64,000 nucleotides of DNA from positions 1 through 64,000 of IMG/VR virus record IMGVR_UViG_3300034107_001363. One strand, 5' to 3'. The notes beneath the pieces were generated by a model, which did not search any database, was not told the DNA's origin, and worked only from the letters and a program-made list of their open reading frames with translations. The translations under genes were made by a program, and so were the position numbers. Of the stretch, positions 56,201 to 64,000 are shown piece by piece (the first letter of the stretch is position 1; each line of letters opens with the position of its first letter). Source of the DNA: a virus.

Positions 56201-59200
56201 CGCCCGAAGCGACAACCGGGGAAGGGATTAAGCCGGGCTTCGGCCATCCCCGCAATCCACCGAAAGACGCCGACCCCAAGGAAGCCGAACTGTTCCGCGC
56301 TTACGACCGCGCGACCAAGAGCAACGCGGCGTTCCGAGGCCGGGAATGGCGCAAGGACTTCACGCTGGCCCAGTGGATGGAGGAGCTTCCACTCAATTTC
56401 GACCAGCAACTTTACACCGCAACTGGCGGCTTTCGCTTCCCATCGATCGAAAAGGACGAGTTTGGCCGCTTGAGTTACGAGACCTCCGAGCAGGCGTTTC
56501 CTAGTTTTGACGGCTTTGACGAGCTGTATGCGATTCATCGAATGGGAGAGGAGAACGAGGAACTGAGCCAGCAGCAGCGCAACCTGCGGGATGCCCCTTT
56601 GTGGATCGATCAGTTTATCGGTTACGTCGACAAGGCTGAACGCTGGCTGGCCCACGTCCAACTTCGGGCTGGCTTGGATGAGTTTGACACTGGTCCTGAC
56701 ATTGTGCGCGAGATGAACGGTAAGCCGACGCTGGCGGCGCAAAGCCAGTTGCTGCTCGATCCGGTGCTAGAGGCGTTTAGCGACAGGCTTGCCGCACTCA
56801 AGAAGGATTTCCTATCCAAGATGGGGCCTCACTTGGACTACTCCGCGAAGGAGAACTTCCGCGACAGTTTTGCTCGTGAACGGGGCAAGCTGGCTCCCCT
56901 GACTGACGAAACTCAGATGGCTCAGGCGTTCTTGAAGATGATCAAGGCCAAGGAGTCCTTCAGCCCGTTTAAAGTGGCGATGGAAGCTACCCAGCAGGCC
57001 AACACTGCGGTCAAATTGGTTCGACGGGCTCTCCATGAGTTTAGCAACTTGCGTTGGCAGGAGAACTTGGAGAAGGAAATGATGAAGACGGTGCGGGACT
57101 TGTCCTACACCCCTGAGCATTCCGAGTTTTTGCGGTTGCGCGATACTACCCTCGACCCGGCGACCATCCGATTCCTTGAGTTCAATCTCAAATACATCTC
57201 GCAGTTCCCCGATTCTTACCACGTCGGGGCGGGTTACGCCTACGAGTTCCTCGAGCAGCACCGCAAGGTCAACAAGGGTGGCGGCGGGGAGCCATTCATG
57301 AAGGTCTACTTGGACAGCCAAAAGCGCGCGCTGGCCAAGGGTCTTCCAGTTGAAATTAACGAAGAGGCCCAGGTACTGACGATTGACGACACGGGGCCGG
57401 ATGGACAGGCCTATAACGTGTTTGCTTCAGGCGAACAGGGGGCTGACTATAACGCTTTCACCAACGAACGGATTGGCAATGGCTGGCAGACCCAACAGGA
57501 GAAGGCGACCAAGGATGCCAACATCGCATTTCAGGCCCGCAAGATCCGGCTGTCGACTTGGCTGACTCTTATCGGTTTCCGGATTAGCGAGAGCACGGGC
57601 AACGTCGAGGACGCTAAGAGCTTTCGCAGTGACGTCGTGCGCAAGATGCTGACCGGTGAGGGTGACTCGCTGGAGTTGGTTGGTCGCGGAATTCGAGGAA
57701 TGTTTACCGCCGCTTTGTTCAACGACGAGTTGCATTCCACTTTGGTTGAGCAGTTTTTGGAAGCTAATCCGCACTGGAAGGATTTGCCGTCGCTGGATGA
57801 AGAACTGAATCAAGAAACGACATCCCGACGTGTTGCTGGAGGATTTGATGCCGAGGCTTTTGCGGTGGATTTGCTTGAGTTCAAGGAGGGTTTCGAGCGA
57901 GAAGTGCTGCAATCGGCGCTGGTCAACGACAAGGACCAGATGGCGACGGCCTTGGCTACCGTGCTGCGGGTCGGCACAGCAGGCATCAAGGACATCGTGA
58001 TTGATCCTGAGTTTAGCGGTCTGAGTGCTGCCTACCGGCTGAAGCAGGACTACCAAGCGTTCGGCAAGGCCCATCAGGAGAAATACGGCGTGGACATCCT
58101 CAACGCCGACGAGCAGGTGTTTTCCAACGTCACTGCCGAGGAAGCGACTTTGGTCGCTCAAGTGATCCAGCAGCAGATGCTCAACGGCGACTTGCGGCCA
58201 TACGACGGCCGGCTGGTCACTGGCGACTTATGGCTGGCAACCAACCCTGTGTTGGCTTTGCTAGCGGGGTCTCAACCCGGCTCGCGCTGGGTGCCCGATC
58301 TGGTCAAGGAAGGTGAGGAAGAGACCGGTAAATGGGTGCCGGTGCAGACGTTGATCATTAGCCCTGACGAGAAGGCGATGGCGGTTGCTGGCGCGGATGT
58401 CGGGTTCCGGGTCTTTCCCGGCAGCGACGGGATGCCTGACGTCATCTGGGCCCCGCTCAAGCCAACTGGCCAGCAGGACGCCCAGTTTGCCATTCAGCAG
58501 TTGCTGCAGGTTTACGGGGAGGTGCCGGCGATTAAGAGCAACTTGCGCGAACTGGCACGGATTTTCCGCGAGACGCTGGCCCCCGGCTTCCTTGCCAACG
58601 ATGTGATGGCTGCGTTGGACGATAAGATGGTCCGGCTTCGTAGCGATGTCAGTAACCGCAATTTGTTGGGCACGACCACTACCGGGAATTCCAGCACTTG
58701 GCAATCAGTGGCGCTAGATTTGGGAGTGACCGAGTTTTTGGGAGCGACTTGGGAAAGCGAGTTGGCCAAAATGGGGGTCGATTTCAAGTCTCCGGCTTTT
58801 GAGGAAATCCGCCAGCTGATCAAGTCAAGCAAGCACGGGCCGAGCCGCCATTGGAAAATGCTCCACAACGCTCTTAAAGCGCAGAAGTTGACTGCTACCA
58901 TGGGCGAGCTTAGCGAAAGCCTGCGCGCCCGCTTTGCCGACCGGATTTCTGAGTTGTCGAAGGAAGAATCCGAGCTGTTCGAGCAACTGCTGGCCGACCA
59001 CTACTATTCCGCTTCCCGGTCGCTGGCTGAGTCGTCGATCACCGAGGCCGAGATCAAGAGCGAGGGCTGGGGTGCCGACGTGCTGCTCATTTCGCTGATG
59101 CTTAGCGATCCTGCCTACAAGCGGGCTTTTGACGTGTCCTATGTCGGCGACGAGTCGGAAAATCCAGCGGGTGACGACAGTCTTTCGCCGGTGATGCGTG

Positions 59201-62200
59201 ATGCCCTTCAGCGGGCCATCAGCCAGCTCCGCAGCGTGGCTCAGGACTACGAGCAGGCGGACGAGGGCCGGACGGCTAACGATGCCGTGCAGGCCTTTGG
59301 CGAGAGCGATCTGGTAGATGACCAGCAAGTGGCTGATGAAGACGACCAGGCTGGGGCACAACGGGTGGAGAGCAGCACCGAAGAGGAATCCCCTCGTGCA
59401 CGAGGCAAGGGCAACCTACAAGCCGACCCGCTTGCTCTTCTTAAGTTGCTAGCTCCGAACCGAATGACCTCGCCGCGCCGTGACGAAGGGGTGATTCCTC
59501 CGTCTGACGCCTTGTTGTTTAACTTGCTGGAAAACGTTTTTGTGGCGGCCAACAAGTGGAATGATCGGCTGAACTACCCTGAGTCTCCGCTCCGCAAGCC
59601 GTCTGTCCGAAAAATGATCAAGAAGTCGACCAATGCCAACAAGGGTTTGGCGGCGCCGATCTACGAGGAAACTGGCAAGCCACAGAATGCTCGTGCTCGT
59701 GCGAGATCAATGTATGTCGGGAGCATCCTAAATCTTGGCAATCCGGGCTCGCTCGGCAAGACCCGCATCTCGGCGGCGATGAATCGGACCCGCCACGCAA
59801 CGATCAGTGCCGCGTTGCTGGGCAGCGACGAGTATACCCGCGAGGAGATCGACAGCGAGATTGGGATGCGCGCCGACAAGGCGGAGAAGCGCGGGATGGA
59901 CTACGGCATGATCGAGCAGAAACTGGTGCTCCATCCTTACATGATGGACCGACTGGCTTTGATGCTGCCAGGCTTGGAAGAACAGCGCGACAAAGCCCGA
60001 CAGGCGTTGAACAGCCTTGACAGCCGGCTTGACTATCTCGACGGGACCTCCACTGCAGCCGAGAAGTTCTTGCGAGAAACACGGTCCAGCACGCTGATGC
60101 TCGACCGAGTTCATGCCGCTTTGCGTGTAGAGAAGCAGCAGCTTGAGGTTGACATGGCTGGCTACGAGCCGTCCCAAGCACAGGAAATTGATTCAATTAA
60201 ACGCGAGATTGCTCGAATTGATGGCTTGTTAGCCAAGAAGGATTTGGGCGAGTTCATCGAGTTGGCTGACCTACATGGGGATTTTGTGGCAAACCACTTG
60301 GCTGATGCCGTGGTGGAGATGGCGGAAGAGTTTGGCTATCAAGCCGATCGGTTGGCCGCTACTTCTGTTCGTCTGGTGGAAAAAAGCCTGTTGGCCCGTC
60401 TTAAGCTGATTCATGGAGGACAAGGGGCTCGGGTTGAAAGCGGGATGGTTCCTGCAATGACCCAAACGATTGAGGCGATGCGCTTCCTGTTGCGCCAGCG
60501 GGATGCTGTTCTTGAGACCGATCCTTTTGGGCAGGTGGCTTCAATCAATCAGGAGCTGGAGGAGAAGATTGCCGAATTTGGCGAACTAGCCGGACAGCTG
60601 GAAGGAGCGGTTCGGGCCAATCTGAATGCTAGTCTGAAGGAACTAGGGCTCAAACCGCGTTCCGGTCAGGCGTTCCCGTCGTTTAAATTTGGCCCAGCGG
60701 AAGGCTTGGATGACAACCAGCTTGAAGGAATGTCGCGCCGCTTGTCTGCTCGCTCAATCCTTCGCCAGGCTAAAACTGGTGAAGCGCTGCTTGAGGGCAC
60801 TCTTGACTGGGCAACCCGTGAATTCCGCGACGGCATTGGCAACTTGCTCAATAAGCGAGGAGGAGGGCAGAAGCCGAAGACTGCCAAAGACAAGGAGGCC
60901 AAGGAGCAGGCCATTGGTTTGCTTCACAACTTCTTGCGGGGGATGACCGGCAAGAGCAAGACCGATGTGGTAGCCGCGCTTAACGCGCTGGTCAGCCGGG
61001 TTGAGGAGGCCGCAGCTCCAGAACAGGTCAATATTATCAACCTGACGGTCAATCCTGATTGGGAGAGCGTCAAGGAAGCGGCACGGAAACAAGCTTCGCC
61101 ATTGTTTGCGATGCTGCGGATGCTGGCGCTAAGTACGGAAGAAGGTCAGGCTTTGCTCGACAACAACACCACCACTGCTGGCGAATTGAAACGTCAAGCC
61201 AAGGCCCGTAACCATATCACGGAAGCTGCTCGTGAAAAAAGCCGGCTATTGAAGCAAAAGTCGATGATGCTTGGCGGTGACGGCACTTACTACGTTGGAC
61301 GCTATAGCCATGTCAGTCCACACCTTAACCGGGCGGGCGATCCTTACGTGGTGCCGGTGGCTATGACCTTGGCTGCACCACAAGTAGATCCCAACTCGCG
61401 GGTCCAGTCTTTGACTCAAGAACAGGTCAGCAAACAGAAGCAGTCTGTTGAAGAACAGATTCGTCGCGAGTTTTATATCAACCGTTCGGCATTGAATCGA
61501 ACTTTGCAGATTTTGGCGGTCGACCGGATTGACGCTCACTACAAGCTGCTTCGTGGCGAACTGGACAACTACAGCACTTTCGATCCATCGTTGATGGTAA
61601 ACGAGGCAATCGATCGGGTTAGGATTGCCGACGCGGTGATCAAGACTCGCCACGAGCAGGCTTTGTCTGACCAGGAGCAAGCTGCCAGCCGTGGGATGAC
61701 CCAGGAGTCGCTTGGGATGTTGCTGGAAGACCACAGCGAGTTTTTTACTGGCGAGCCGGTGTTGCCAGCTCATCTACAGAAGCACGGCACGGTGGCCGGA
61801 ATGAAGCGGCGCAGCGAACTGCGGGCCAAGGTCAACCGGCTTCCCGCTAGCTACGAGGCCCGTAACCGGCTTTACGGCACACTTTACGATAACGGCACTC
61901 CGATTGTACTGATGGCTCAGGATGCTCGTCAGCGGCTGATGGACGCTTTTCCTGAGACTATTACCCCGCGCAACATCAACCGGACGGTCAACAACATGGT
62001 GTTGCGTGCGCTGGCCAAAACCCCGGCTGCTCGCGGCAAGCCGGCGTTTATGATCCACACTTACGCTGACCTGAGCGGCAAGTTTACCGGAGACTTTGAG
62101 CTGACCAATGGCAAAGATTTGAATTTGGAGCAAGCTGGCAAGGCGTTTTCGGAACGGATCAGCGGTCACCTGCAGCAGTGGCTTGACGGCAAGCGGGGCA

Positions 62201-64000
62201 AGGAGGTTGCCCTGACTGGTGCGACCTCATCCCGCACGCTTGGCTTGTTCAAATCGTTGGTCGAGCAGCTGGTGCATGTCTATGGCGATCCTCGGATGCG
62301 CAACCAAAAGGGAGAACTCAACAACACTGGCAAGAAGGTGGAAGCGTTGCTTCGTCAGATCGACGGGAATGGGTTCTCTGCCGACATTCAGGTAGCCAAG
62401 TTTGACCTGATTGGCACTTTTGCTGAAGCTTTTGCTGAGACCGAAGCGGAGCTGGTGATGCGCGACTTGGTGGCCGGTCTGGTTACTCATAACGACGTAT
62501 TCAGACTGACCACGATGAAAATACTTCATCATTCGTCGGCTCGTAATCGGATTCGATTCAACAAGACTCACGTCGCTCGCGAGACTGCGATGTATTTGCA
62601 AGCTTACTTGGAGCGCGGCTTTGACGGCGAGAGCGGACGCGAGGGCCGGCAGACTGCCCACGAGGAGCAGCGAGCCCGTCTTTCTACGGCGTCTAAGAAG
62701 ATCAGTAGCATTGGCCAAGACAAGACGCTTGACCAGTCGTTGGCTTACGTGGTGGCCCAGCTGGACGGCTTGCAACACGCTAACGGCTTAGACCCTACTC
62801 AGGCGCTAGGTGAGTGGTATGAGGCATTCAAAGCTGGCTACCGACAGCTGAAAGAACTCGACAAGCAGCAAGGCAAGAAATGGAACAGTTTTGAGAGGTT
62901 CTTTGTGGCCAACCATGTCAATCTGATCCGCGATTTGCCGCTGGCCAACAAGCTGGCGGAGATCATGAACGCATCGCGGGCGATGGACGACTTCGGCTTG
63001 GTTGATCCGACTAGCACCAAAAACCACGATGAATATCGCAACGACGAATCGCTGCGGATCATTGCTCAGCTTAAGGAGGCTTTGCTTAAGGCCTCCACTG
63101 ACCGGGCAGGCACAGAACATTACGCTGCCGAGATGGGAGCCGTGCTGCTGGACGCCTACAATGCGACCGCTTTGGCTTTGGCGGTGATGTCAAAGGTTAG
63201 CGGTCCTCGGATCGACACCGGGATAGAGCAAGAAGACGACGCTTCGATTGCTTGGCAGAATCGGGAGATTAAGCCGTGGCGGCGGACTTACGGCGCGGTG
63301 CCGATTCGATTGGCTTACGCTACCAACCCGGGGATGCTCGAAAAAGTTCAAGGCCGCGAGGGCAAGTGGATCCCCGATCCGGCCGACACGGTAGCAATTA
63401 CCGACAGCTCGTTCTTCGGCGGCCTTGGCAAGAAGGAGACCAACCGTCGCTCGCTGGAAGTTTTGCGGCCGATGTCGGTGAACGGCTTGTCGGCTCCGCT
63501 GGCAATTTTGGACGACGCGATTTACCGGTTGAACGTGGCTCCCAATTACGAGGTACTGCGGCGCTTGACGGGCAAGGTGGAAACCCAGTCTGGGGTGCCC
63601 GAGGTTGGCGATTCGATGATGCTCAACGCCGCCAACCGCAACAATCGCGGGATTTACGACCAGGACAGCAACTGGCGTTTCGCTATGGCGGCAGTGGCCA
63701 GCGAGATTGAAAGCAACTTGTTCAACGACGCGCGGTCAGGGGTTCTCGACACAGCTTTTGCCGAGGCGACCAGTTGGCTTTCTTCTGCTTTCATCGTTCG
63801 CTCGTTGTCATCGGTCCTTCAGCTTTGGGACCAAACGGCGTCTGCTACTGTTGGCTTTGTTTTGAAGAAAGTGCTAACCGGTCAGCCTCAGGTGGCTGGA
63901 GATTTCATTTACGCGGTGGCTCATCAAATTGGCAGCCTTTGGAGCGGGGAGGACGGTTTCAATAGGCGTTTGTCGCGGTTTACCTACAACATTTCGCCTT
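47281..64000 (+). CDS. Giant virion polyvalent protein, incomplete at right edge (more than 5,573 aa)
   Basis: One frame runs from ATG 47281 to the edge without a stop. I read every codon. Order: a helical N-terminus; a hydrophobic Gly/Ala stretch near residues 470-530; a PD-(D/E)XK nuclease domain with H1105, D1154, D1168-x-K1170 and Q1200-x3-Y1204; acidic/Pro linkers; a TIGR02594/CHAP-like peptidoglycan hydrolase with C1907 (PWCSAF), H1964 (GGHTGFYLG) and N1982; then over 3,500 residues mainly of long helices with coiled-coil parts near residues 2270-2300 and 4300-4320. It probably enters the host with the DNA, opening the wall and acting on DNA. No single-subunit or double-psi-barrel RNA polymerase motif was seen. 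Confidence 0.85.
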   Translation, partial: MDFSNLTRLAPPKSLFTKEPEVPEVPEEEQEELDLKRPETYLLSSKWVNAKSVEERVALVDRIALKQLEALEADKEGTIEMEVYRKEADGSRSGKPVRDQVKTYGPDGLLSRQSLEFLEQSRQTLLQAAQDPDGGVRLNGFSGKLEASNWIDQAVRGNRAPVEDDPSLKPYDEFIKDQSVLATEETKPDFSWEKYTKWSNDRQTDPSKQVDPKDEKQKRKFDEHVGWATYDPTSMGPDKVIDTFNGRVTVNPTNLFEYDQAERELTERTDLTPAAKKLAWMDYEAKVNQHIMDGVNLFASADAGVEFLFGDFVSSAEGLAMEEKIKGWSDEDKQAFRQEQAAKFSGRMGLGAKPLINELEAHLEAGGSGIDFLRANKERMSRDSYGPVSELAAKTRDAFLATGGGINWAIGHYVNQAPGVGTMFRMATGTDGTEFSRPAQEWGILAEETAQAYRNPEYNLLITKVNRRDLTSLGGQLASFIGLGSLGIAATKGATLSAAKAALAQGTAMATASTATRLATATGGRLGPKTAAFLVETATDATAYLGAIQASGMSFGGTHDAILKKTGDAKEAYRVASIDAVADGLGALIATSVMNRVAPGAERLFGLQPGKAGGSLVQRFRATRANTVGASGLADIKNSLSKLHPKLGKQFAKDMKAAIRHEAAQKGLRGFGVFKSMGAEGIEEFSDEAISDVIKMIIDDSKSWSAGDWGNIHDNFRDYLKAGVLGMIGGAVGDAKAMASSGWKATVGNDDKRKAEIKRAVTDRWAFIKADVAGAMADKDTVNPIYDGTDPDALKLAAVLASDDPKFDLKYKSRMLVAAARKGAARPFSEAVENAQEDGQKPSKRTSAVTTPATGSASPVVPSGGSSIEEARQAAVLGVSKAPAGTRARQKIEVEELPAVTLPNGSTLTPLKIGGVGAAGARLLVAGPDGSVTVSYLDATEAAALVGTTDKKLRKEFEQTAKDQQQELAGGKFSDAWTEAEKKTDSKAAQKQAEVKPADRLKAAAAVKLKRKPPALGTSKERFEKAQPPKEVIKNKPVNSMGEATHNYRTKKGILESVTTILGKSRRFFFDKQKALVAAVKGTGMTVQEKAAEWDADTEAGTLLHEQVSAVLSGGNPSSDPLVTKIVELVRENAADVPLSEVIISSKTYAGSIDILVPLADGSWLLMDIKTLKDNPHETGSKPSLRHRDKGSKIDAWAIQLLAYKTALEARGLVVSEMKIIPVDRVGREVFVDSEGNALLDVAPTPEQEEWFNEIFQQDDTDQGADDVAVDEQDSGPKPKGAGVDAAAKVGSGQQDAGNRPAGEESGRETAPDAAAEVARSKTPSKVLLPKATENAPPRPPQEGGREGRDARQAWDDQYAFTHNPDGSPIQPTLTEETVQAAQKAGKLATGDSRIDALGVFDQAGVGTAVEQLLDAGWNWNGQRMENPDDLAETPAVGLQRIRAARDNAQQAPTPAAPAPATPSVSPQAPLEPAAEVTYEAVNGNRLPAKVVGVNPDGTYQIDVPGFGELTRVTRNRLEPTPTTNEEQNQVEVPVVEAPASSGLTVPKLVTRLRLLHGIVFEPKARDAGARNLNNKDRYPGNNDVWMQANNGALFFHPDFLEKVLANDEISDKVGFVEATVEAVRTGTDIPLMPEQTEEVTVEEQTEEEQEAAAVKETEEVKAELEQEETKLEQLPDDSTVDEVREVAPQLVDTATLAALNASDRESFLTWLKGFSKGLSRFGDKIWRAAKGMAVALAGISVAPQATNHEIASVAQVSPELVEVVSGSLPNWATPSDVSIEAEFSDGTLPLPLNETDNVAALDVSTLPQPALVSIDVPQPRQVIKDVQAPKVGSVEATQSLIDEMNLGNVGTTLPGGLAKWWLKQGKNPAVNAAAALLGEHEKGSSRIKSMLVSMGVSENPSSFPWCSAFLSWSLNQAGLKTKTMSSRAFLGLGQKTTAPAYGDVVVLWNDNPATGGKDGWGGHTGFYLGETDTHVIVLSGNSGDSVDVSAFVKTRVLGYRAFGNTPGLLASRGRPKRRARSRRSLPPLKGLAGGPAQPAPAVRKIRNLSVTEAELTEESAEGKWQQKGNDYLFTPAKGKMVRLAPGEVVQIAGSDDLLFLYSVGDGVWQFKRINPEKLSEMWSDGNTRVKVGHLQQEWARTRLDQTAADVEGLLDDLLGSDAAPKAKLITGLRKLLRKVMAEVAPNADPVAPDGDPFVEVKLEGDDFIQARIETVLVESSQETKEKLGKELARLEANPELQQLKDEIKRILGSLPKHDDPGRMAAEAPLKPLQDRLKALELEINKVKTAISRTIKRIETEADYYGEAAVKTMEVDLVNLVAKLRRELGGVMLANDETRAHAALEVARLLAKWVDEEQIHFLTFDEKRFPRLEVEGMVGAIFKDVKHPFRPMLLETLDERFPDRSLDEADDTFLDDDNGFYTLGAELLRKMLQKQLTGTTSEDAVAQANYLAAAMAADLRAGKMTSKGKPSLLQTIGALLRRYSERMRSILGMRWAVGQLPEGQYRLFHRLMQDYRKANLRGDVDLAREKLVIATATRLQLHSSDMEERLNKIGRKHTEGLEQIKRLPKVLLDIGQEDFLVLNAEGELTLHEEVEKFINRNPDKFSHSLIYDALEAMQSEDGYQAAWMDAALARNALEARELAFDFNPAELFGDSSTFDPESAVGKIIAGSPQAAYNPLVRMRRDELAAMDKQIEDRAAGLVVSELERVENLDPSDKKDQRGLIKLAGALGVMPASLPSSNEDFARLKEQIAVHMEVMFEQGGPRPWEGNYDPASGRLDGAVYGGPLPSGSWSMGDETAEAQPSIFRQEQEALAALREQRSRKADDLLILQGVLQRDANGQIVSGPTTEEVPETDRTGALWQLNREQRRNAEVLRIRDRMRQAEKDVDMVEAERRYAQLVDYLEALDEYNRRVTHMKRRAIGDFYDWEKSDYGLFWQDTRVDSEKAEDPRMWDKSDPAPVAMTASDVFGYQALPPEATTGEGIKPGFGHPRNPPKDADPKEAELFRAYDRATKSNAAFRGREWRKDFTLAQWMEELPLNFDQQLYTATGGFRFPSIEKDEFGRLSYETSEQAFPSFDGFDELYAIHRMGEENEELSQQQRNLRDAPLWIDQFIGYVDKAERWLAHVQLRAGLDEFDTGPDIVREMNGKPTLAAQSQLLLDPVLEAFSDRLAALKKDFLSKMGPHLDYSAKENFRDSFARERGKLAPLTDETQMAQAFLKMIKAKESFSPFKVAMEATQQANTAVKLVRRALHEFSNLRWQENLEKEMMKTVRDLSYTPEHSEFLRLRDTTLDPATIRFLEFNLKYISQFPDSYHVGAGYAYEFLEQHRKVNKGGGGEPFMKVYLDSQKRALAKGLPVEINEEAQVLTIDDTGPDGQAYNVFASGEQGADYNAFTNERIGNGWQTQQEKATKDANIAFQARKIRLSTWLTLIGFRISESTGNVEDAKSFRSDVVRKMLTGEGDSLELVGRGIRGMFTAALFNDELHSTLVEQFLEANPHWKDLPSLDEELNQETTSRRVAGGFDAEAFAVDLLEFKEGFEREVLQSALVNDKDQMATALATVLRVGTAGIKDIVIDPEFSGLSAAYRLKQDYQAFGKAHQEKYGVDILNADEQVFSNVTAEEATLVAQVIQQQMLNGDLRPYDGRLVTGDLWLATNPVLALLAGSQPGSRWVPDLVKEGEEETGKWVPVQTLIISPDEKAMAVAGADVGFRVFPGSDGMPDVIWAPLKPTGQQDAQFAIQQLLQVYGEVPAIKSNLRELARIFRETLAPGFLANDVMAALDDKMVRLRSDVSNRNLLGTTTTGNSSTWQSVALDLGVTEFLGATWESELAKMGVDFKSPAFEEIRQLIKSSKHGPSRHWKMLHNALKAQKLTATMGELSESLRARFADRISELSKEESELFEQLLADHYYSASRSLAESSITEAEIKSEGWGADVLLISLMLSDPAYKRAFDVSYVGDESENPAGDDSLSPVMRDALQRAISQLRSVAQDYEQADEGRTANDAVQAFGESDLVDDQQVADEDDQAGAQRVESSTEEESPRARGKGNLQADPLALLKLLAPNRMTSPRRDEGVIPPSDALLFNLLENVFVAANKWNDRLNYPESPLRKPSVRKMIKKSTNANKGLAAPIYEETGKPQNARARARSMYVGSILNLGNPGSLGKTRISAAMNRTRHATISAALLGSDEYTREEIDSEIGMRADKAEKRGMDYGMIEQKLVLHPYMMDRLALMLPGLEEQRDKARQALNSLDSRLDYLDGTSTAAEKFLRETRSSTLMLDRVHAALRVEKQQLEVDMAGYEPSQAQEIDSIKREIARIDGLLAKKDLGEFIELADLHGDFVANHLADAVVEMAEEFGYQADRLAATSVRLVEKSLLARLKLIHGGQGARVESGMVPAMTQTIEAMRFLLRQRDAVLETDPFGQVASINQELEEKIAEFGELAGQLEGAVRANLNASLKELGLKPRSGQAFPSFKFGPAEGLDDNQLEGMSRRLSARSILRQAKTGEALLEGTLDWATREFRDGIGNLLNKRGGGQKPKTAKDKEAKEQAIGLLHNFLRGMTGKSKTDVVAALNALVSRVEEAAAPEQVNIINLTVNPDWESVKEAARKQASPLFAMLRMLALSTEEGQALLDNNTTTAGELKRQAKARNHITEAAREKSRLLKQKSMMLGGDGTYYVGRYSHVSPHLNRAGDPYVVPVAMTLAAPQVDPNSRVQSLTQEQVSKQKQSVEEQIRREFYINRSALNRTLQILAVDRIDAHYKLLRGELDNYSTFDPSLMVNEAIDRVRIADAVIKTRHEQALSDQEQAASRGMTQESLGMLLEDHSEFFTGEPVLPAHLQKHGTVAGMKRRSELRAKVNRLPASYEARNRLYGTLYDNGTPIVLMAQDARQRLMDAFPETITPRNINRTVNNMVLRALAKTPAARGKPAFMIHTYADLSGKFTGDFELTNGKDLNLEQAGKAFSERISGHLQQWLDGKRGKEVALTGATSSRTLGLFKSLVEQLVHVYGDPRMRNQKGELNNTGKKVEALLRQIDGNGFSADIQVAKFDLIGTFAEAFAETEAELVMRDLVAGLVTHNDVFRLTTMKILHHSSARNRIRFNKTHVARETAMYLQAYLERGFDGESGREGRQTAHEEQRARLSTASKKISSIGQDKTLDQSLAYVVAQLDGLQHANGLDPTQALGEWYEAFKAGYRQLKELDKQQGKKWNSFERFFVANHVNLIRDLPLANKLAEIMNASRAMDDFGLVDPTSTKNHDEYRNDESLRIIAQLKEALLKASTDRAGTEHYAAEMGAVLLDAYNATALALAVMSKVSGPRIDTGIEQEDDASIAWQNREIKPWRRTYGAVPIRLAYATNPGMLEKVQGREGKWIPDPADTVAITDSSFFGGLGKKETNRRSLEVLRPMSVNGLSAPLAILDDAIYRLNVAPNYEVLRRLTGKVETQSGVPEVGDSMMLNAANRNNRGIYDQDSNWRFAMAAVASEIESNLFNDARSGVLDTAFAEATSWLSSAFIVRSLSSVLQLWDQTASATVGFVLKKVLTGQPQVAGDFIYAVAHQIGSLWSGEDGFNRRLSRFTYNISP

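Noticed and set aside
62750-63450. Short matches to single-subunit RNA polymerase motifs in the giant protein (DGLQH, RLAYAT, ITDSSFFG)
   Set aside because: Spacing between the would-be motifs is far too short and the essential Lys of the O-helix motif is missing, so an N4-type polymerase call is not supported in the visible part.
1-64000. CRISPR array, integrase, attachment site or insertion sequence
   Set aside because: No regularly spaced repeats, recombinase motifs or transposase genes were seen.

Overview
The window is one contiguous stretch of a tailed-phage genome (Caudoviricetes). The supporting signs are tightly packed genes with many ATGA, GTGA and TAATG overlaps, a large terminase, a portal, an acidic scaffold, a major capsid protein, several fibres, lysis genes, and no integrase or other lysogeny gene. 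No major tail tube, sheath or tape-measure gene is recognisable between portal and internal proteins, so a short-tailed (podovirus-like) particle is the best inference. The outer-spanin-like lipoprotein and an L,D-transpeptidase-like protein point to a Gram-negative host. The genus cannot be told. Nearly all clear start codons lack a Shine-Dalgarno sequence, so the host may be from an SD-poor lineage.

Left arm (1-22,025) is transcribed leftward, except for the small-terminase island. It holds about 50 small genes. Recognisable ones are a DUF932 protein, an HNH nuclease, an OB-fold ssDNA-binding protein, a Cas4/RecB-like PD-(D/E)XK nuclease, a ribbon-helix-helix protein, an ExoX-C-like protein, winged-helix proteins, a GHKL-type ATPase, a phage ABA-sandwich protein and a DUF4326 protein. 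Many are 19-60 residue microproteins joined by stop/start overlaps. No DNA polymerase, helicase or primase lies in this window. The gap 4,365-5,092 holds a class II tRNA-like element and several perfect hairpins.

The junction (19,136-22,305) holds a rightward small-terminase candidate flanked by leftward genes, followed by a 583-base structured gap and a second leftward operon.

Right arm (22,306-64,000) is transcribed rightward: terminase large subunit, portal, scaffold, major capsid protein, a fibre with an SGNH/GDSL esterase domain, a membrane/lysis cassette (holin-like, inner- and outer-spanin-like), further fibre and adhesin genes, a YkuD-like protein, a glycosyltransferase-like protein, a tail-adaptor candidate and two helical internal virion proteins. 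The last gene opens at 47,281 and is still open at the right edge: at least 5,573 codons in one frame with no stop. It carries a complete Cas4-type PD-(D/E)XK motif set near residues 1105-1204 and a TIGR02594/CHAP-like peptidoglycan hydrolase near residues 1880-2000. It is most likely a giant ejected polyvalent protein.

Two unexplained signals cut across the annotation. One is a dispersed 13-bp palindrome, TTAGCYNGGCTAA, with ten exact copies and three near copies, mostly at gene junctions and often 2-6 bases before an ATG. Its asymmetric copies all point the same way along the genome. The other is a set of short hairpins with three-base loops (mostly GAA) at left-arm junctions.
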